Below are positions 1 to 11,805 of a stretch of 64,000 bases of DNA, one piece after another; within the stretch, counting starts at the first letter, position 1, and each line of letters opens with the position of its first letter. Below the pieces are notes generated by a model that was not told the origin of the DNA, did not search any database, and saw nothing but the letters and a program-made list of their open reading frames with translations. The DNA is from Erythrocercus mccallii (Eukaryota; Chordata; Aves; Passeriformes; Dicruridae), in contig VZRG01000306.1 in NCBI GenBank assembly GCA_013397435.1, positions 434,001 through 498,000 on the forward strand. The letters run 5' to 3'. Made by a program: the position numbers and the translations under genes.

Positions 1-2010
1 TCCCCCCTTCCCCTGGGTCCAGCTTGAAGCTATGGGACCCATTTCTAGGCATAAAGCAGATGATAGGGGATACAGTATTTTATAAAATCACCCCAAGACA
101 AGATTGCAGTAAAAGTCCCAACCCAGAAGCATACTGAAAACATCTTTCAAAGGAGGAAAAAGCCAGAAGTTTTCCACAAAGCAGGATTATTTACTTGTTG
201 TAGCTGGGGTGGATCTTTTTCCAGAGTGTTAGATAATTTTATTCTATCAAAGGCTAACCATCACCAACACAAAAAGCCCAGTGAGGACTGGAGGATCAAT
301 GACAGGCAGAGGAACCCAAGAAACCTAATCAGTGAAAAGTGGCTCACTAAATCAGCTGCTCCCTAAGACCAGAAAGATGACCTGTTATACCACGGTGCCT
401 GGGTGAAACACCCCAAGGTGATGCAGTGAAACAAACACTCCTGCATGGCCACATTCCACCCTGGAGGGAGTAGTTGTCTTTAAAGTTTTGAGACTCCTTG
501 CAGGAGGAAGGGAAAGAACATTTTTGGAGATTGAAAAACTTTCAGGGGGAATATTTTAAAGAAGTTTTGGGAATGTGTGGAATTTATTATGGAGTGTTTA
601 GTGGAAGGACTCAAGGTGGAGAAAGGGAGGTACCTAGATGGCTCAGACAGGAAGAGGGGTTGGAATATAGAGGTCGATCAGATAAATGGGGTTAATCAAG
701 TGGAAACAGACAATAATACATAATACCTGTCTGACTATGGCTGTGCTTGATCACCACATATATATTCTATATACATATTTAATCCAATTACATATACCTT
801 CTGTGTGGATGCACTTCTGTTCTGAGTGGGCACAGGTGACTGCTGGTGAGCATCAAGCTGGATGCTGCCAAATAGGCAAAGAGATTACATATGGACATGG
901 CAAATAGGATGAGAGATCTCAACATCAGCAACCAGAGCCGGGCTGTGGGCCTCCAAGGCTCCTGTGTCTCTGTGCCAGCAACTAGGGAGACCTGGGATTC
1001 AATGGTGAGCTTCTAGGCAGACTGAGAGTCTAAGGCCAGCGTCTAGAGTGTTCTGAAGTTCATAGGTATGTATATACATATATCTATATCTATCTATCTA
1101 TCTATATGGATAGCTGGATACATATATATACCTGCACATGAATAGTGATATGTGTGTTCATGTGTGTATGTATATGAACATATGTATATATGCCTCTGAC
1201 AAATAGGTGCTCAGCCTTTTTGAGCCTGGGGATACAGAGCCATAAGAGCCACACTGCAGTGGGCTACCAGGCTTTACAACTTCAGGCAGTATCAAAACTA
1301 AATAATTAATGGTTGTAAACATAAAAAGCTGGCATTCACAAACATTAGCATATATGTTTTCAGTGTCTGAGTTGGAAAAGAGAGAGAGATATCAAAAAAT
1401 AAAAGGCTTTGAAAAAGGAATCTTTTAGTAATTGTAGAGGTCACATGTGGTAAGAAAGCTAAAGTCTGAAAGCAATAAAAAGGACAAACTGGATAGTGTT
1501 GGAAAATAAGGGAGGACAAAAAGGCAAAAAGATTCAGACAGAAGCAGAAATGTGCAAGGACTGATGAAGAGAAAAAAAAGAATGAGAAGGATCTAACCGA
1601 TGAACAGATTTGTCAAACATCTGGGGAAACAGAAATGGAGGACTAGATGCAACACATTTGATATGTGGGACACATAATACCTTACCTATCTAGAAAGGCC
1701 AATGAAAAGGTGGAAATAATCAGGCACTATGAGGACAATGTGGAATTATCTACTGTGATGAGATAGGAAGAAGTAAAAAATATCTGAAAGGGAAAGCCAT
1801 TAATCATGAGAGAGAAATGGGATTCCCTCAAAGAACATGACCTTCAGAGCTAATTCTTCTCAAAGACTTTATAACCACATGGGGTTTTCCACAATTTTTC
1901 AATTTGTATTTCAAGTCATAAAGACAGACTATCTTAGCACTTGAAGTACTTTGCACCCAAGTTTTTGATAAGCTATGCTTCTCCAAAACAGTACATACAA
2001 TTCCTCAGTT
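1..2010. other. AT-rich intergenic DNA, no gene recognised
   Basis: All six frames are broken by frequent stops and the longest ORFs are about 70 codons. A purine-rich stretch around 500-680 looks slightly different from its surroundings, but I do not recognise it as a repeat or a gene. The only clear structure is the simple-sequence DNA around 1070-1195, listed separately. Confidence 0.6.
1070..1195. repeat. TATC/TATG-rich microsatellite cluster
   Basis: A short run of TATC units (about 1079-1104) is followed by degenerate ATAC/ATGT/TATG-type alternating purine-pyrimidine sequence. It is an ordinary imperfect microsatellite and probably polymorphic. Confidence 0.75.
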
Positions 2011-2063
2011 CTGAAGCCACTTTTCATGTGGCTTCAGAAGCTAGAAACTTTCCAGTTTCTAGC
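2011..2063. repeat. Two adjacent perfect hairpins
   Basis: Hairpin 1 has a 10-bp arm CTGAAGCCAC at 2011-2020, a 7-nt loop and the exact complement at 2028-2037. Two bases later hairpin 2 has a 10-bp arm GCTAGAAACT at 2040-2049, a 4-nt loop and the exact complement at 2054-2063. No surrounding ORF or repeat explains them. They may be templated-mutation products, remnants of a small foldback element or a structured transcript. The function is unknown. Confidence 0.85.
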
Positions 2064-2091
2064 CTCTTTTCATTTTCATTTTCATTTCATG
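2064..2091. repeat. Short TTTTCA tandem repeat
   Basis: Three to four imperfect TTTTCA units follow the second hairpin directly. This is simple sequence with no sign of function. Confidence 0.65.
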
Positions 2092-5000
2092 TCCTAAATA
2101 TTTTAAAACATATATGAAAGTTCTTGTAAATATTTAAACACAGATATGCCAGCACATCAGATCTGAAGTACCATAAATAAATGTTAACACTTACTCAAAT
2201 AAAGAATAGCCAGTATTGATGAAGTTGACTGCTGAGATTTCAGAAAATCACTGTGTATCTATTGTGAGGGAAAGGGCATAAAAGTGAAACACAACAAGAG
2301 CCTATTACTCATCCTTCCCACACAGTCCAGTAAGAAATGCATTTCTAGCATGAAGTTTCATAAGAACTTGTTGACAGCCCTTCACTGTTTTGTGGGAGGG
2401 AGCAGCTGGTTTCACTGGATCAATCTTCTGATCTCTATTTCAGTCTTGCAGATTGTTTCCAATATGGCTATGAGGACAGGGATATTCAGTCTGGCAGATG
2501 CAACAGACACAATGAACTCTGCTCTCTGAAGCTCTGCTCTGAATTATTTTTGCTATTTTATGTGCAATTACACTTGGGTTTAGGTTTGTACAAGACATCA
2601 TTGCGAGGTTGCTATAAGTTTGTTTTTTCCACAGTTTTATTTTGGCAAGGTTTATTTAGGGCTCTTCTCCTAGCTTTCTTTTTGACTGTGGTGTGCAGGA
2701 TTCCCCACAGGGTAAAGAGATGCCAAGAAAATGGCCCATGCTCCTAATTGAAGTGGTAGTGAGTCTCTTCTTGCTCTACATAGTCCTGTGATCCAGACAG
2801 AGTCACACCGTCAGCCAAAGTTCCTAAGCTGGCACGTGCACCCCAACAGCCCTCTTTGGAGAGGACAATAACGGAGGACATGATTTTCTGTATCCAGCGT
2901 TTCCTTGGAAAAAAGTTTATATGTATTCCCAGGCTACTAAATTGTAGTTTTCAGGCTGAAGTATGTGTCTACAGACTGTAGCTGGTGATTGCAACTCCTA
3001 GTGAAATATCAGTTGTGTTGTTTCCTTTTTTTTTCTTTTGGACAGCATCTATTCCTTGCAGTGAAAATTAGGACAAGCTGCTTGATATTCTGGAAAGGTG
3101 CTAAAAGATACACTTCCTCATAAGAAGTAAAAATAAAACCCCCACTATTTCCATTGAAAAACAGTAGGCAACATTACAATTAATTGGACTTTCAATGACA
3201 AACAACCAACAGCTACAAATATGTATTATACACACAAACCAAAAAAATGCATTAAATGATATTATTTTCAAAAATGACCCTTTCAATAGTGAGAAAGTGC
3301 AAGAATTAGTTTACTGGGGTACTTCAATTTGTCACCCTAGCTTGACTGGCCTTAATTACATGGTCTGATTGTATTTTGCACGGGGTTTTGGCTTCGCTCA
3401 GAACTCATGATGGTGGGTGCTCCCTTAACATGCATCTCTACAATATTGTGTTGTCTCAGCGAGCAGTCAAACAATGCCTGTAGATATTATTAGCCTCACA
3501 GATTATTCAGCTCCAGAGATTAGAAGCATTTCACAGATTTATTTTCTTTATGCCCCATAGGGTGTATGAATAATTGAGGAATATTCAGAAAAGATTCAAA
3601 AAACTAAGTGTCCCTTCTGAACTGCCCAGATTCAATCTTTCAGAGAATTTTGTTTTTTATATCCCCTCTAATATTCAAAACAGCTTCTGTCCCAGCTGAG
3701 GGAGATCAGAATTTCTCCACAGCAGACTCCACTACATCAGTTTAGATATCAATAAAGAGGAAAGAATGCATTTGTGACCCTTTGAAGGAAGGGCGGTAAA
3801 AAGACATCATCTGCAAAATGCAAAAGTTTCTGTTTTCTCTGGTGTTTTTCCCCTCATTTATTCAGCAAATTCCTAGTGGTTAAAATACTTGTTTTTCCTC
3901 TTCAAACGTTGAAATCACTAAAATTACTGTCTCATGCTTTTGAAACATAATTAGATTAAACATCTTTACTTTGGTAAGGTTACAAGTCAATTACTGTCTG
4001 TGTGTGTGTGTGTATCTCCACACATACCTCACTTACATGAATAGAGCCAAGGAGGTTCCTAGTATATGTAAAAATATAGGATTAAGGCTAGCAGAATCAA
4101 ACCCTTTTGATAATTTCTTAGGAACAAACAACTGTGTGTCATCTATCATGCCCAGTGTAAACATTTTCACTTGTGAGAACAAGAGGAGATCAGCTATGCA
4201 GTCAGAGTAGGAATAGTCACACTTCTTGATTAGATCCTAAAAAAGAGTATGAAAGAATAAGAATAAATTCACACAAAATACCGTAGTGTTGCCTTATGAC
4301 TTTACTGCATTTTCAAACAGCATCATGATAAATGGGTAGATAATACAAAATCTTTGGAAAGCCATGTGACACCATCTGGCAAAAATTCTCAAGTGGAGTG
4401 TATTGGTGTCTGCTTCTGAATAATAACATTTTTCCTAGAGACAAGAAACTGTTTCAGCTGGCTGAAAAATAACTGGTACTCACACTCTGTAGCTTTCAAA
4501 TTATTTTCTGAGTCAAGCAAGTTGCTTCTTGTATTTTAAAGCTCTGCTAGACTTTGGTATATAAATAATTCTACTCTGGAATTCTTCATAAAATCATTTT
4601 CTATTGAGACAGGACATTTTATCTGTCCTACTAAACAACTGAAGTTACAGAAGATTGTTTTCACCATTTATTTGTGAGACAAATCACAGAACTGCAATAT
4701 TGACAGAATGGTACAATTAACTTTCTAAGGGCAAGCAGACTTCCCTAAGAAGTAATTTTCCTCTGAATTCAGGAAGAGTCCAGTTTATTCAATGTCATAA
4801 TAGGAGGTCTGATAAGAAAGAGAGGACATTTCCTTTTATTCATCCAGTGAGCAGCTATATCAGGTTTAATTTTAATTACTTGTGAGGAATTCAGTGAGAA
4901 TCTAGAGGGAGAAGATTTATTGGAAAAACAGCTATTATAGTTGATATTTTAATTAATTGGAAAGTTGAATAAACTAAATAGTAGTAATAGATTTCAAAAA

Positions 5001-6089
5001 TCTCAAGTGTCTCTTGAAAAGCAAATCTAAGTTGGAGTAAGCAAGCTAAGGTGGAGATGCTGAAGACAGTATCTGTAGATAGACAGTTATAGGAAGTAGG
5101 GCTAATACAGGACCAAAACCAAGGAGTGACAGCAAAGGGCAGAAGAGCTGATTGTTTTTGTAAACAGCTACAGAATTTTTCCAACAACTAAGAATTTGCT
5201 AATCTAAGTGCATTAGTTTGCTGAAAGCTGAATCTTTTGCTGTTTCTGATATCATCAGTGCCATGAGATGCTTTTCATCTTTGTGTGTACACTTCAAATT
5301 CTGTCTTGCCTTTTCTCAGTCTGAAAAAACAAAGTAGTAGTTTAGTAGCTATTCAAAAAATACATCTTAGTAAGTACAGAAATGGGAGTAAGACACTTTT
5401 CAACGAATCTGAACATGTAGTTTGAAAATATTCCCATTAGCAAGACTGTAGTTTTTGTTACCAAATGTACAAAGATAAATGTACATATGTGAAGAAAATA
5501 GAAGAAGGAAAGCTAGAGATATTTCTGGCTGAGATAGGAGCTCTTTAATGATCTGAAAGCAAAAAAGGAATCAGAAACACATGGGAGTACTTTATGTTCA
5601 TTTAAAAATAAATAAATACTAGTGTGAAAAAAACCCAAAAAAGTTCCAATTGGAACAAGCAAGAAAAGGCAACAGAAAGGGTCCATAACTATGCTTGAAA
5701 AATGAAAACAAAAGAATGTAAAAGAGAACAGAGACCAAATTATAGATAGGAAGGATAACCTATTCCATTGCCTTTTTCCTTAAATCTTTACATGAATGAC
5801 AAATAATGAAGATTCACTTAACAGAATTAATTTAACAATCATAATTAAATGTAAAGATAAAGAAAATATTATAAAAGAAGATGCAGATACTCAAACATGA
5901 GCAATAGGGCAGAGATTGAAAACATTCACTTTGAAGTTTTTTAAGAAATTAGCCATTGAAATTCTGAATATTACTAAGTATTTATCTAAGTATCTATCAA
6001 GGACCTGTAGAAGAAAAAAACCGAAAACAATCAATGAAACATTCTCGTACCCAAAGAAACACCTAATTAACTTAATAACTTTAAAGACA
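2092..6089. other. AT-rich non-coding stretch
   Basis: There are no ORFs above about 100 codons and no recognised young repeat. A (TG)n run lies near 3998-4013. The stretch 3310-3560 is less AT-rich, free of simple repeats and contains homeodomain-like TAATTA and SOX-like AACAATG words. It could be a conserved non-coding element, but conservation cannot be judged from one sequence. Confidence 0.5.
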
Positions 6090-6450
6090 AGTATTAACCA
6101 GGATATCTGCAAGCTCCTAGAAAACAAGATAGTAAAAGAATATATGTACATCTGTCAGAAAGAACTCATGTCAAGCCAGTCTACTTTCCTTCTACAAGTC
6201 AGCTGGATAAAAGGGTATCTGCAGATATGATATATCCTGACTTTTAATTAAAGCTTCTGACACTATTCCATATAATATTCTCATTTAAAAGCTAAGGCAG
6301 GAGATGTAACCACCATCAGATAGGTGCACAATCAGTTGAGAAATTTCTCTCAGCAAACAATTACTAATTTGCTGTCAGAGTGGGAGAGGATTTCAAGTAG
6401 AACTGGATCAGGGACTGGAAGGGCTGAAACTTTACAAGTATTTTCACCAG
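6090..6450 (+). mobile_element. Ancient CR1/L3-type LINE fragment, RT region, decayed
   Basis: The plus strand resembles the reverse-transcriptase part of old amniote CR1/L3 LINEs. Around 6229-6272 it keeps a degraded DNA equivalent of the DF-x-KAFDTVPH motif, broken by an in-frame stop and a small indel. Around 6320-6400 it continues into the conserved tract after that motif (GTGCACAA...GAGAAATTTCTCTCAG...). Upstream (6110-6225) it resembles the segment leading into the motif. No frame stays open, so it is a dead fossil. The high divergence suggests an insertion much older than the CR1 3' ends elsewhere in the window. Boundaries are approximate. Confidence 0.65.
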
Positions 6451-7035
6451 TTCCACTTATAATGGCAAAAACAAGATCAAATTTGATTTTTAGACTAAGG
6501 GCAGAGGGATTCTAAGCACACCAGAAACTGGAATAAAAATTATTTTTAGACTAGGGTTTTAAAATTTCAGCCACAGGTTGAAATTCCTGGAGGCAAGCAC
6601 AATGTTGTGCTTGGAAAACAGCAATCAAACACAGTCATAATAGAGGAAGTAAGAAGGTAAGCAGCAGCTGAGCAGATAAAGATGCAATAATTGTGCACAA
6701 TTCAGCACCAGTGAGCTCCAAGTAATGCAGTATCCTCTTTACACAGCAGCACTTTAAGGAAGGTGGAGATAACATGAATAAAAATTCAGGAAGAGTAAAA
6801 GAGATTAGAAAAAAATAGAATATATAACTTGCAAGCAAAGGTTCAAGTAATCTGTACTTCAAGTAATAATTGATTTGAAGGTGAGAAGACTGAGTATGAC
6901 ACAATAATATTCTTCCAACATGCACAAATGTGTTATAAACAAAAGGGTGATCAGTGGCCACTGTAGGGTAGAGAAGGAACCAGTGTACTTTGCAAAAAAA
7001 AGTAATACAAACACTGCATAGCAAGAGGGCAAGAG

Positions 7036-7051
7036 AGATACCAAGAAAGAA

Positions 7052-7082
<31 letters not shown>

Positions 7083-7242
7083 GAAGGAAGGAAGGAAGGA
7101 AGGAAGGAAGGAAGGAAGGAAGGAAGGAAGGAAGGAAGGAAGGAAGGAAGGAAGGAAGGAAGGAAGGNNNNNNNNNNNNNNNNNNNNNNNNNNNNNNNNN
7201 NNNNNNNNNNNNNNNNNNNNNNNNNNNNNNNNNNNNNNNNNN

Positions 7243-7337
<95 letters not shown>

Positions 7338-7345
7338 GAGAAAGA
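7036..7345. repeat. Purine tetranucleotide microsatellite with assembly gap
   Basis: A GA-rich lead-in (7036-7081) passes into about 85 bp of pure (GGAA)n, then 75 N bases at 7168-7242, then about 90 bp of pure (AAAG)n ending near 7345. The motif differs on the two sides, so at least one switch of repeat unit lies in the gap. The N run need not reflect the true length. The open frame across it is only repeat-encoded K/R/E sequence and is not a gene. Confidence 0.97.
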
Positions 7346-10300
7346 TTAGGAATATTACTAAACCATTTCTTTGAAAGTTTTTAAGTAAAGTTATATATGG
7401 TCCAGTTTGTTTAGGTGTAGTTGGTACTGACAGAGCTCAGAGAAGGAACGAAATTACTTTACTTTTCTCTTTGATGTCATTTTGTTGAATCTGACATTTG
7501 ATATTGACCACTATAGATGAATCAAGTATAAGCAAGTAATATATGCCAGTTTTAATATCAGAGACTGAAGATGATGAAGCCACCTCAGGCTTTTAATTTT
7601 TTTGAATCATTGGGATAAATTCATTAGAGCAGGAGATGCAAACTTAGTAGCTGTAGACTACTGAACTAAATGTATAAGAAAAAAATATATTTAAATGTAT
7701 AAGTAAAATATATCTATTTAAATAAATGGACAGTTAATGACTGTGAGGAATATAATAGTAAATTTCTCTTTGAAACACTCTGTTGACAAGGCTGATATTA
7801 AAGGAACTATTACAATATTGAATGGACTGTGAAACCCATCTTATTAAACTATGAAGGCAATGCAGATGTAATTTTTTACATTACCTGAATTTCTCAGATA
7901 ATTGGGAAAACAATTTGATCACAAAGGAGGTACATGCAAGGTTGAATCAGGTTGCCCACACCAATTCTGAATAATGTCAGTTTTGCTTTGGTGTTCAAAC
8001 CGTGTGGACAAGTTGAACGTTCACCATGATACTAATTACTCTTAAGTATTATGTGGATATCCAGTCCAAGAATCACACTTTAAAATTTTTTGTCATAAGA
8101 AAACAGTAACACTTAATAGGGAGAAATTTCCTGTTGATCTGGAACCATATTTAAGGCAATCATCTCAAGCTAAAAAAAAATTGAACTCCTGTGGGGTTTA
8201 CTACAGATGCAATATTTCTGCATGAACAAATAGAGTTTCATTTATGAGAAAAAGATGACTATTAAACAAAATGGAGCATACTGATAAATACAAGATGGAA
8301 CAAGAACTTTAAGGAAAAATCCTCTAAAATAACATAAAAAGATAAAAAATCTGAAAGATATTCAAAGTGTTCAAATCTATATAGTAGTGGATGTAGTGGA
8401 GCTATAACCAAATGTTCATTTTTGTGCCCAGGAAAATCACCATTTCTTTTATGTCAGAGACATTTCTTTTATTACAAATAAAGTGGGATTTAATTTTTAA
8501 ATACTGTCCTTTTGAAGACATATTTCAACTCTTAGGGGAGTGATTACATAAATTTTACTCTGGTTCAGACTTTGCATTGATACCTGTGTTTGTGCAGATA
8601 AACCACACACCTCTAAGTGCTCAAGAACATGAGAACACCTGTAGCTTTCAGAGGCAGAGCAGTTAAGCTATTACTGTGCTACACTGAAAAAGGAGCTTTG
8701 TAATTTCTAAAATGACATTTGAAATAGACACAGGCAATCAAAATGTCATTATATGTACCTCTTCTTATTGTTTTCTATTGAAAAGCATCAGTTCACTCTT
8801 TTTCACTGTTATTTGCATCCTCAGTGAGCTCACTCAACATTTGAGAGCAGATTTTGTTTGACAGTTTTTGGAGTTGACTCTTTGGTAACCCAACAAAGAA
8901 CCAAAAACCTCAGCCTTTTGGGTATAGCTTGTACATCACCAAGAACTTCTACAGAAACAAGTATTTGTCACATGAATGTGTTATAAAAATGTCAAAATGT
9001 CACCTAAAATAAACAAAATGTTTTATTTGGAAACTTGATTCTTTATCTTGAAATGTCAAAGTCTTTCAGGAGGAAAATATACTAGTACTAGTTTCTGTTT
9101 GGTCTAGTATTTTTGTTGTTTATAAACTTTGGTTTATTTTCATAAAGAGGTCAGACAGGTATAGTCTCCTGCTCTACAAGACATTACACATTTTCCTGTG
9201 GTTTTCCTGTGTTAATATTGCAAAAAGCTTAATTCTACCTCTATTTTCTAAGTAAGGAAGTCACATTTGTTATTATACCATTTTCAGATAAAATATAAAC
9301 AAGAATTTGGCTACATTTGAAGTGGATATTCATATATATTTACTCAATTTCTTCTCTTCCTTGATCAGATCTAATACTTAAATAAAAACAAATAATAAAA
9401 TTTGATATAAAATTAAAGAATAAACAGAACACCACTGTTGTAGTAAGAAAACTATGTTTTTCTGGCACAGCATTAATGCTGTTGTATCATAGAAAAGAGG
9501 ATGAAAGGATACTGATAACCGCTCATATTGTGCAATATGAACCATTTTTGCAATATGAAGTAGTTATTGAATTACACAGAATAGATCTGTTTATCCAATT
9601 CAAGCTTTGAAAAATTTGTTCCAATTTAGAGAAAGGTAAAAGGACATGTAAATCCAATTGTAATAGAAAACACAAAATACATTGCAAATACACTTAATGA
9701 ATTGAAAAAAACCTCAACAGACCTACTCAGATTAAGATGTTCAGCATCATTTAGCCAGTGTACAGAGAAAAAAAAGTATCATATTTCAATGTTTTACCTA
9801 AAAAATATACCACAGTTAAAATACCTTCCTAACTACCAATTTTGCCATGTGCATGAAATCATTCTATTGCTTACCACAACATAAATAGAGGTGACAGTCC
9901 TAGTAAAAGGTAATTAACATATCCAATGATCCATGAAGCACATAGCTTTCAGTGTAGAGTTTAATTACCAAAGTCTCACACTAGGCTGGATATTACGTTG
10001 AGATTTACGAGACAAATAAAGGATTATGATCCTGAATGTACTTTTGGTACAAATATAATTTCTAGACTACTCAGATAGACTGAGGAACATAAAAGGTCTT
10101 CCTGATGGTACAGACTAAAGCAGTTCAATCATATGTCCAGGCTGTAGAGTCAGAGGGCTTTCACTGTCACTAGCACTGCTAGTGCTGCAAGAGTTATTAC
10201 CTAACAGAGAAATTCATCTATACCAACTAACACAGTTAATCCAAACTACACTGCAGATCCTGCCTAGAAGATTTTAAATCTTACTCATCTTCAAAGTCAC

Positions 10301-11284
10301 ATCCAGAAAGAAGATATTAAAATGAAATAACCTTCACTGATCTAATGGAATTAAAACCAACTATATTTATGATATAAATATTATAACATTATATAATTAT
10401 TAATATATTTATATCATATTTTATATATTAACACATGTAAATTCTAAATCACGTACAGAGAAATTATAGAAGATATTCTATTTACTTAGATCAATCTATT
10501 TTTCTAAGATCTTAAAAACGTAAATGGCTGCTACTTATCCTTCTTGTAAAGCTAGTATAATTTTTTTCTTTATTACTTTGAACAAACTTTCAACTGAATT
10601 TGCAGATGAAAAGAGAATGGACATGAGCAACTTACTGAAATGAATTACTGTGCTCATGTGATACAGCCTTTGTGAAGGTAAATATAATCTAGGCTGATAG
10701 AGCAAACACACAGAAGCATATGAAATAATCTGTGATTTCAATAACTCAAATGCTTTTCATTCTCTGAATTTGCTTCTGTAGTTTTGAATGTCAGAATCCA
10801 CTACGGTAGTGGAACTGGAAGCAACTAGGGTTTATATTGGGGAGCAGATTGTTTATGTCTGAAATGGGCAGTGAAGCTCTTGCTTTTAAAATAAATTCTT
10901 TCAATTTCTCTAGAATTACTTTCATTAGTCTTTGTGCATAAATACCAAAATAATTAGAAAACATTGGAATAAAAAGTTATTATTTTCTTTCAGGTCAAGA
11001 ACAAATCAAGACAAAGTTTTAGAATCTCAAAAGGAAAGTATGTGCACTAAAAAGGTCAGAAATACTTTTAATTGTGAAATTGTGCTCATCTACAACACAG
11101 GAAAATAGACCATTCATGAGATCATAATGTCTTCTGCTATAAGTAAGCCTCCCTTGTTTGATCTAATCATAGTAGCTGGATTTCTACAGGCTATATATAT
11201 CACCAGGAATAGAAGACATACTCCAACTTATAGGAAAGCATAATTCACTCATTTCAAAGGTGATTCTACCTCTCTCTTTTGCTC
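7346..11284. other. AT-rich non-coding stretch
   Basis: No recognisable gene or young repeat is seen. An AT-rich imperfect inverted repeat lies around 10374-10417 (arms near TATGATATAAATATTA and its complement, the second arm with a 2-nt insertion). Short palindromic words such as CACTAG/CTAGTG near 10160 are unremarkable. Confidence 0.55.
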
Positions 11285-11805
11285 TGATGACACCCCAGCT
11301 AGAGGACTGTTGTCAGCTCTGGGGCCCCCAAAAGAAGAAAGTCAAGGACCTGTTGGGGTGAGTCCAAAGTAGGCCATGATCAGAGGGCTGGAGCAGGTCT
11401 CCTATGAGGAGAGTTGGGGTTGTTCAGCCTGGAGAAAAGGCTTCTGTGTGATCTAAATGCAGGGATACTACCTGAAGGGGGAATACAAGAGAGCAGGGGA
11501 GGAAACTTTTACAGGGGCACTGAGATATAGGACAAGGGGGAATGAGTTAAAACTGAAATAGGATAGGTTTAGATTAGATATTAGATTAGATATTAGCAAA
11601 AATATTTTTCATTATGAGGGTTGTGAGGCAATGGAACAGTTGCCCAGAGCAGTTATGGATGCTCTTTCCTTGGAAGTGTTGAAGCCCAGGCTGGATGGGG
11701 CTTTGAGCAACCTGGTCTAGTGGAAAGTGTCCTTGCCTGTGGCAGGGAGGTTGGAATTTATAATATTTAGGGTCCCTTCCAACCCAAACCATTCTAAAGT
11801 TCCAT
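11285..11805 (+). mobile_element. CR1 LINE 3' end, 5'-truncated
   Basis: The sequence follows the avian CR1 3' terminal region: GCTCTGGGGCCCCC near 11318, then GAGGGCTGGAGCAGGTCTCC, GGTTGTTCAGCCTGGAGAA, GGCTGGATGGGGCTTTGAGC near 11690, and CCCTTCCAACCCAAACCATT at about 11775. It is 5'-truncated as usual for LINEs, with no intact frame. A 12-bp unit TTAGATTAGATA is tandemly duplicated at 11569-11592 where CR1 normally has one copy. A minus-strand ORF here is a shadow. Confidence 0.93.

Noticed and set aside
6990..7349. Long K/R/E-rich open frame
   Set aside because: It is translated microsatellite running through the N gap and has no gene character.
10994..11040. Short segment between TTTCTTTCAG and GTATGT
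   Set aside because: About 43 nt with a weak donor context (AAA|GTATGT). Such pairs are common by chance in T-rich DNA.
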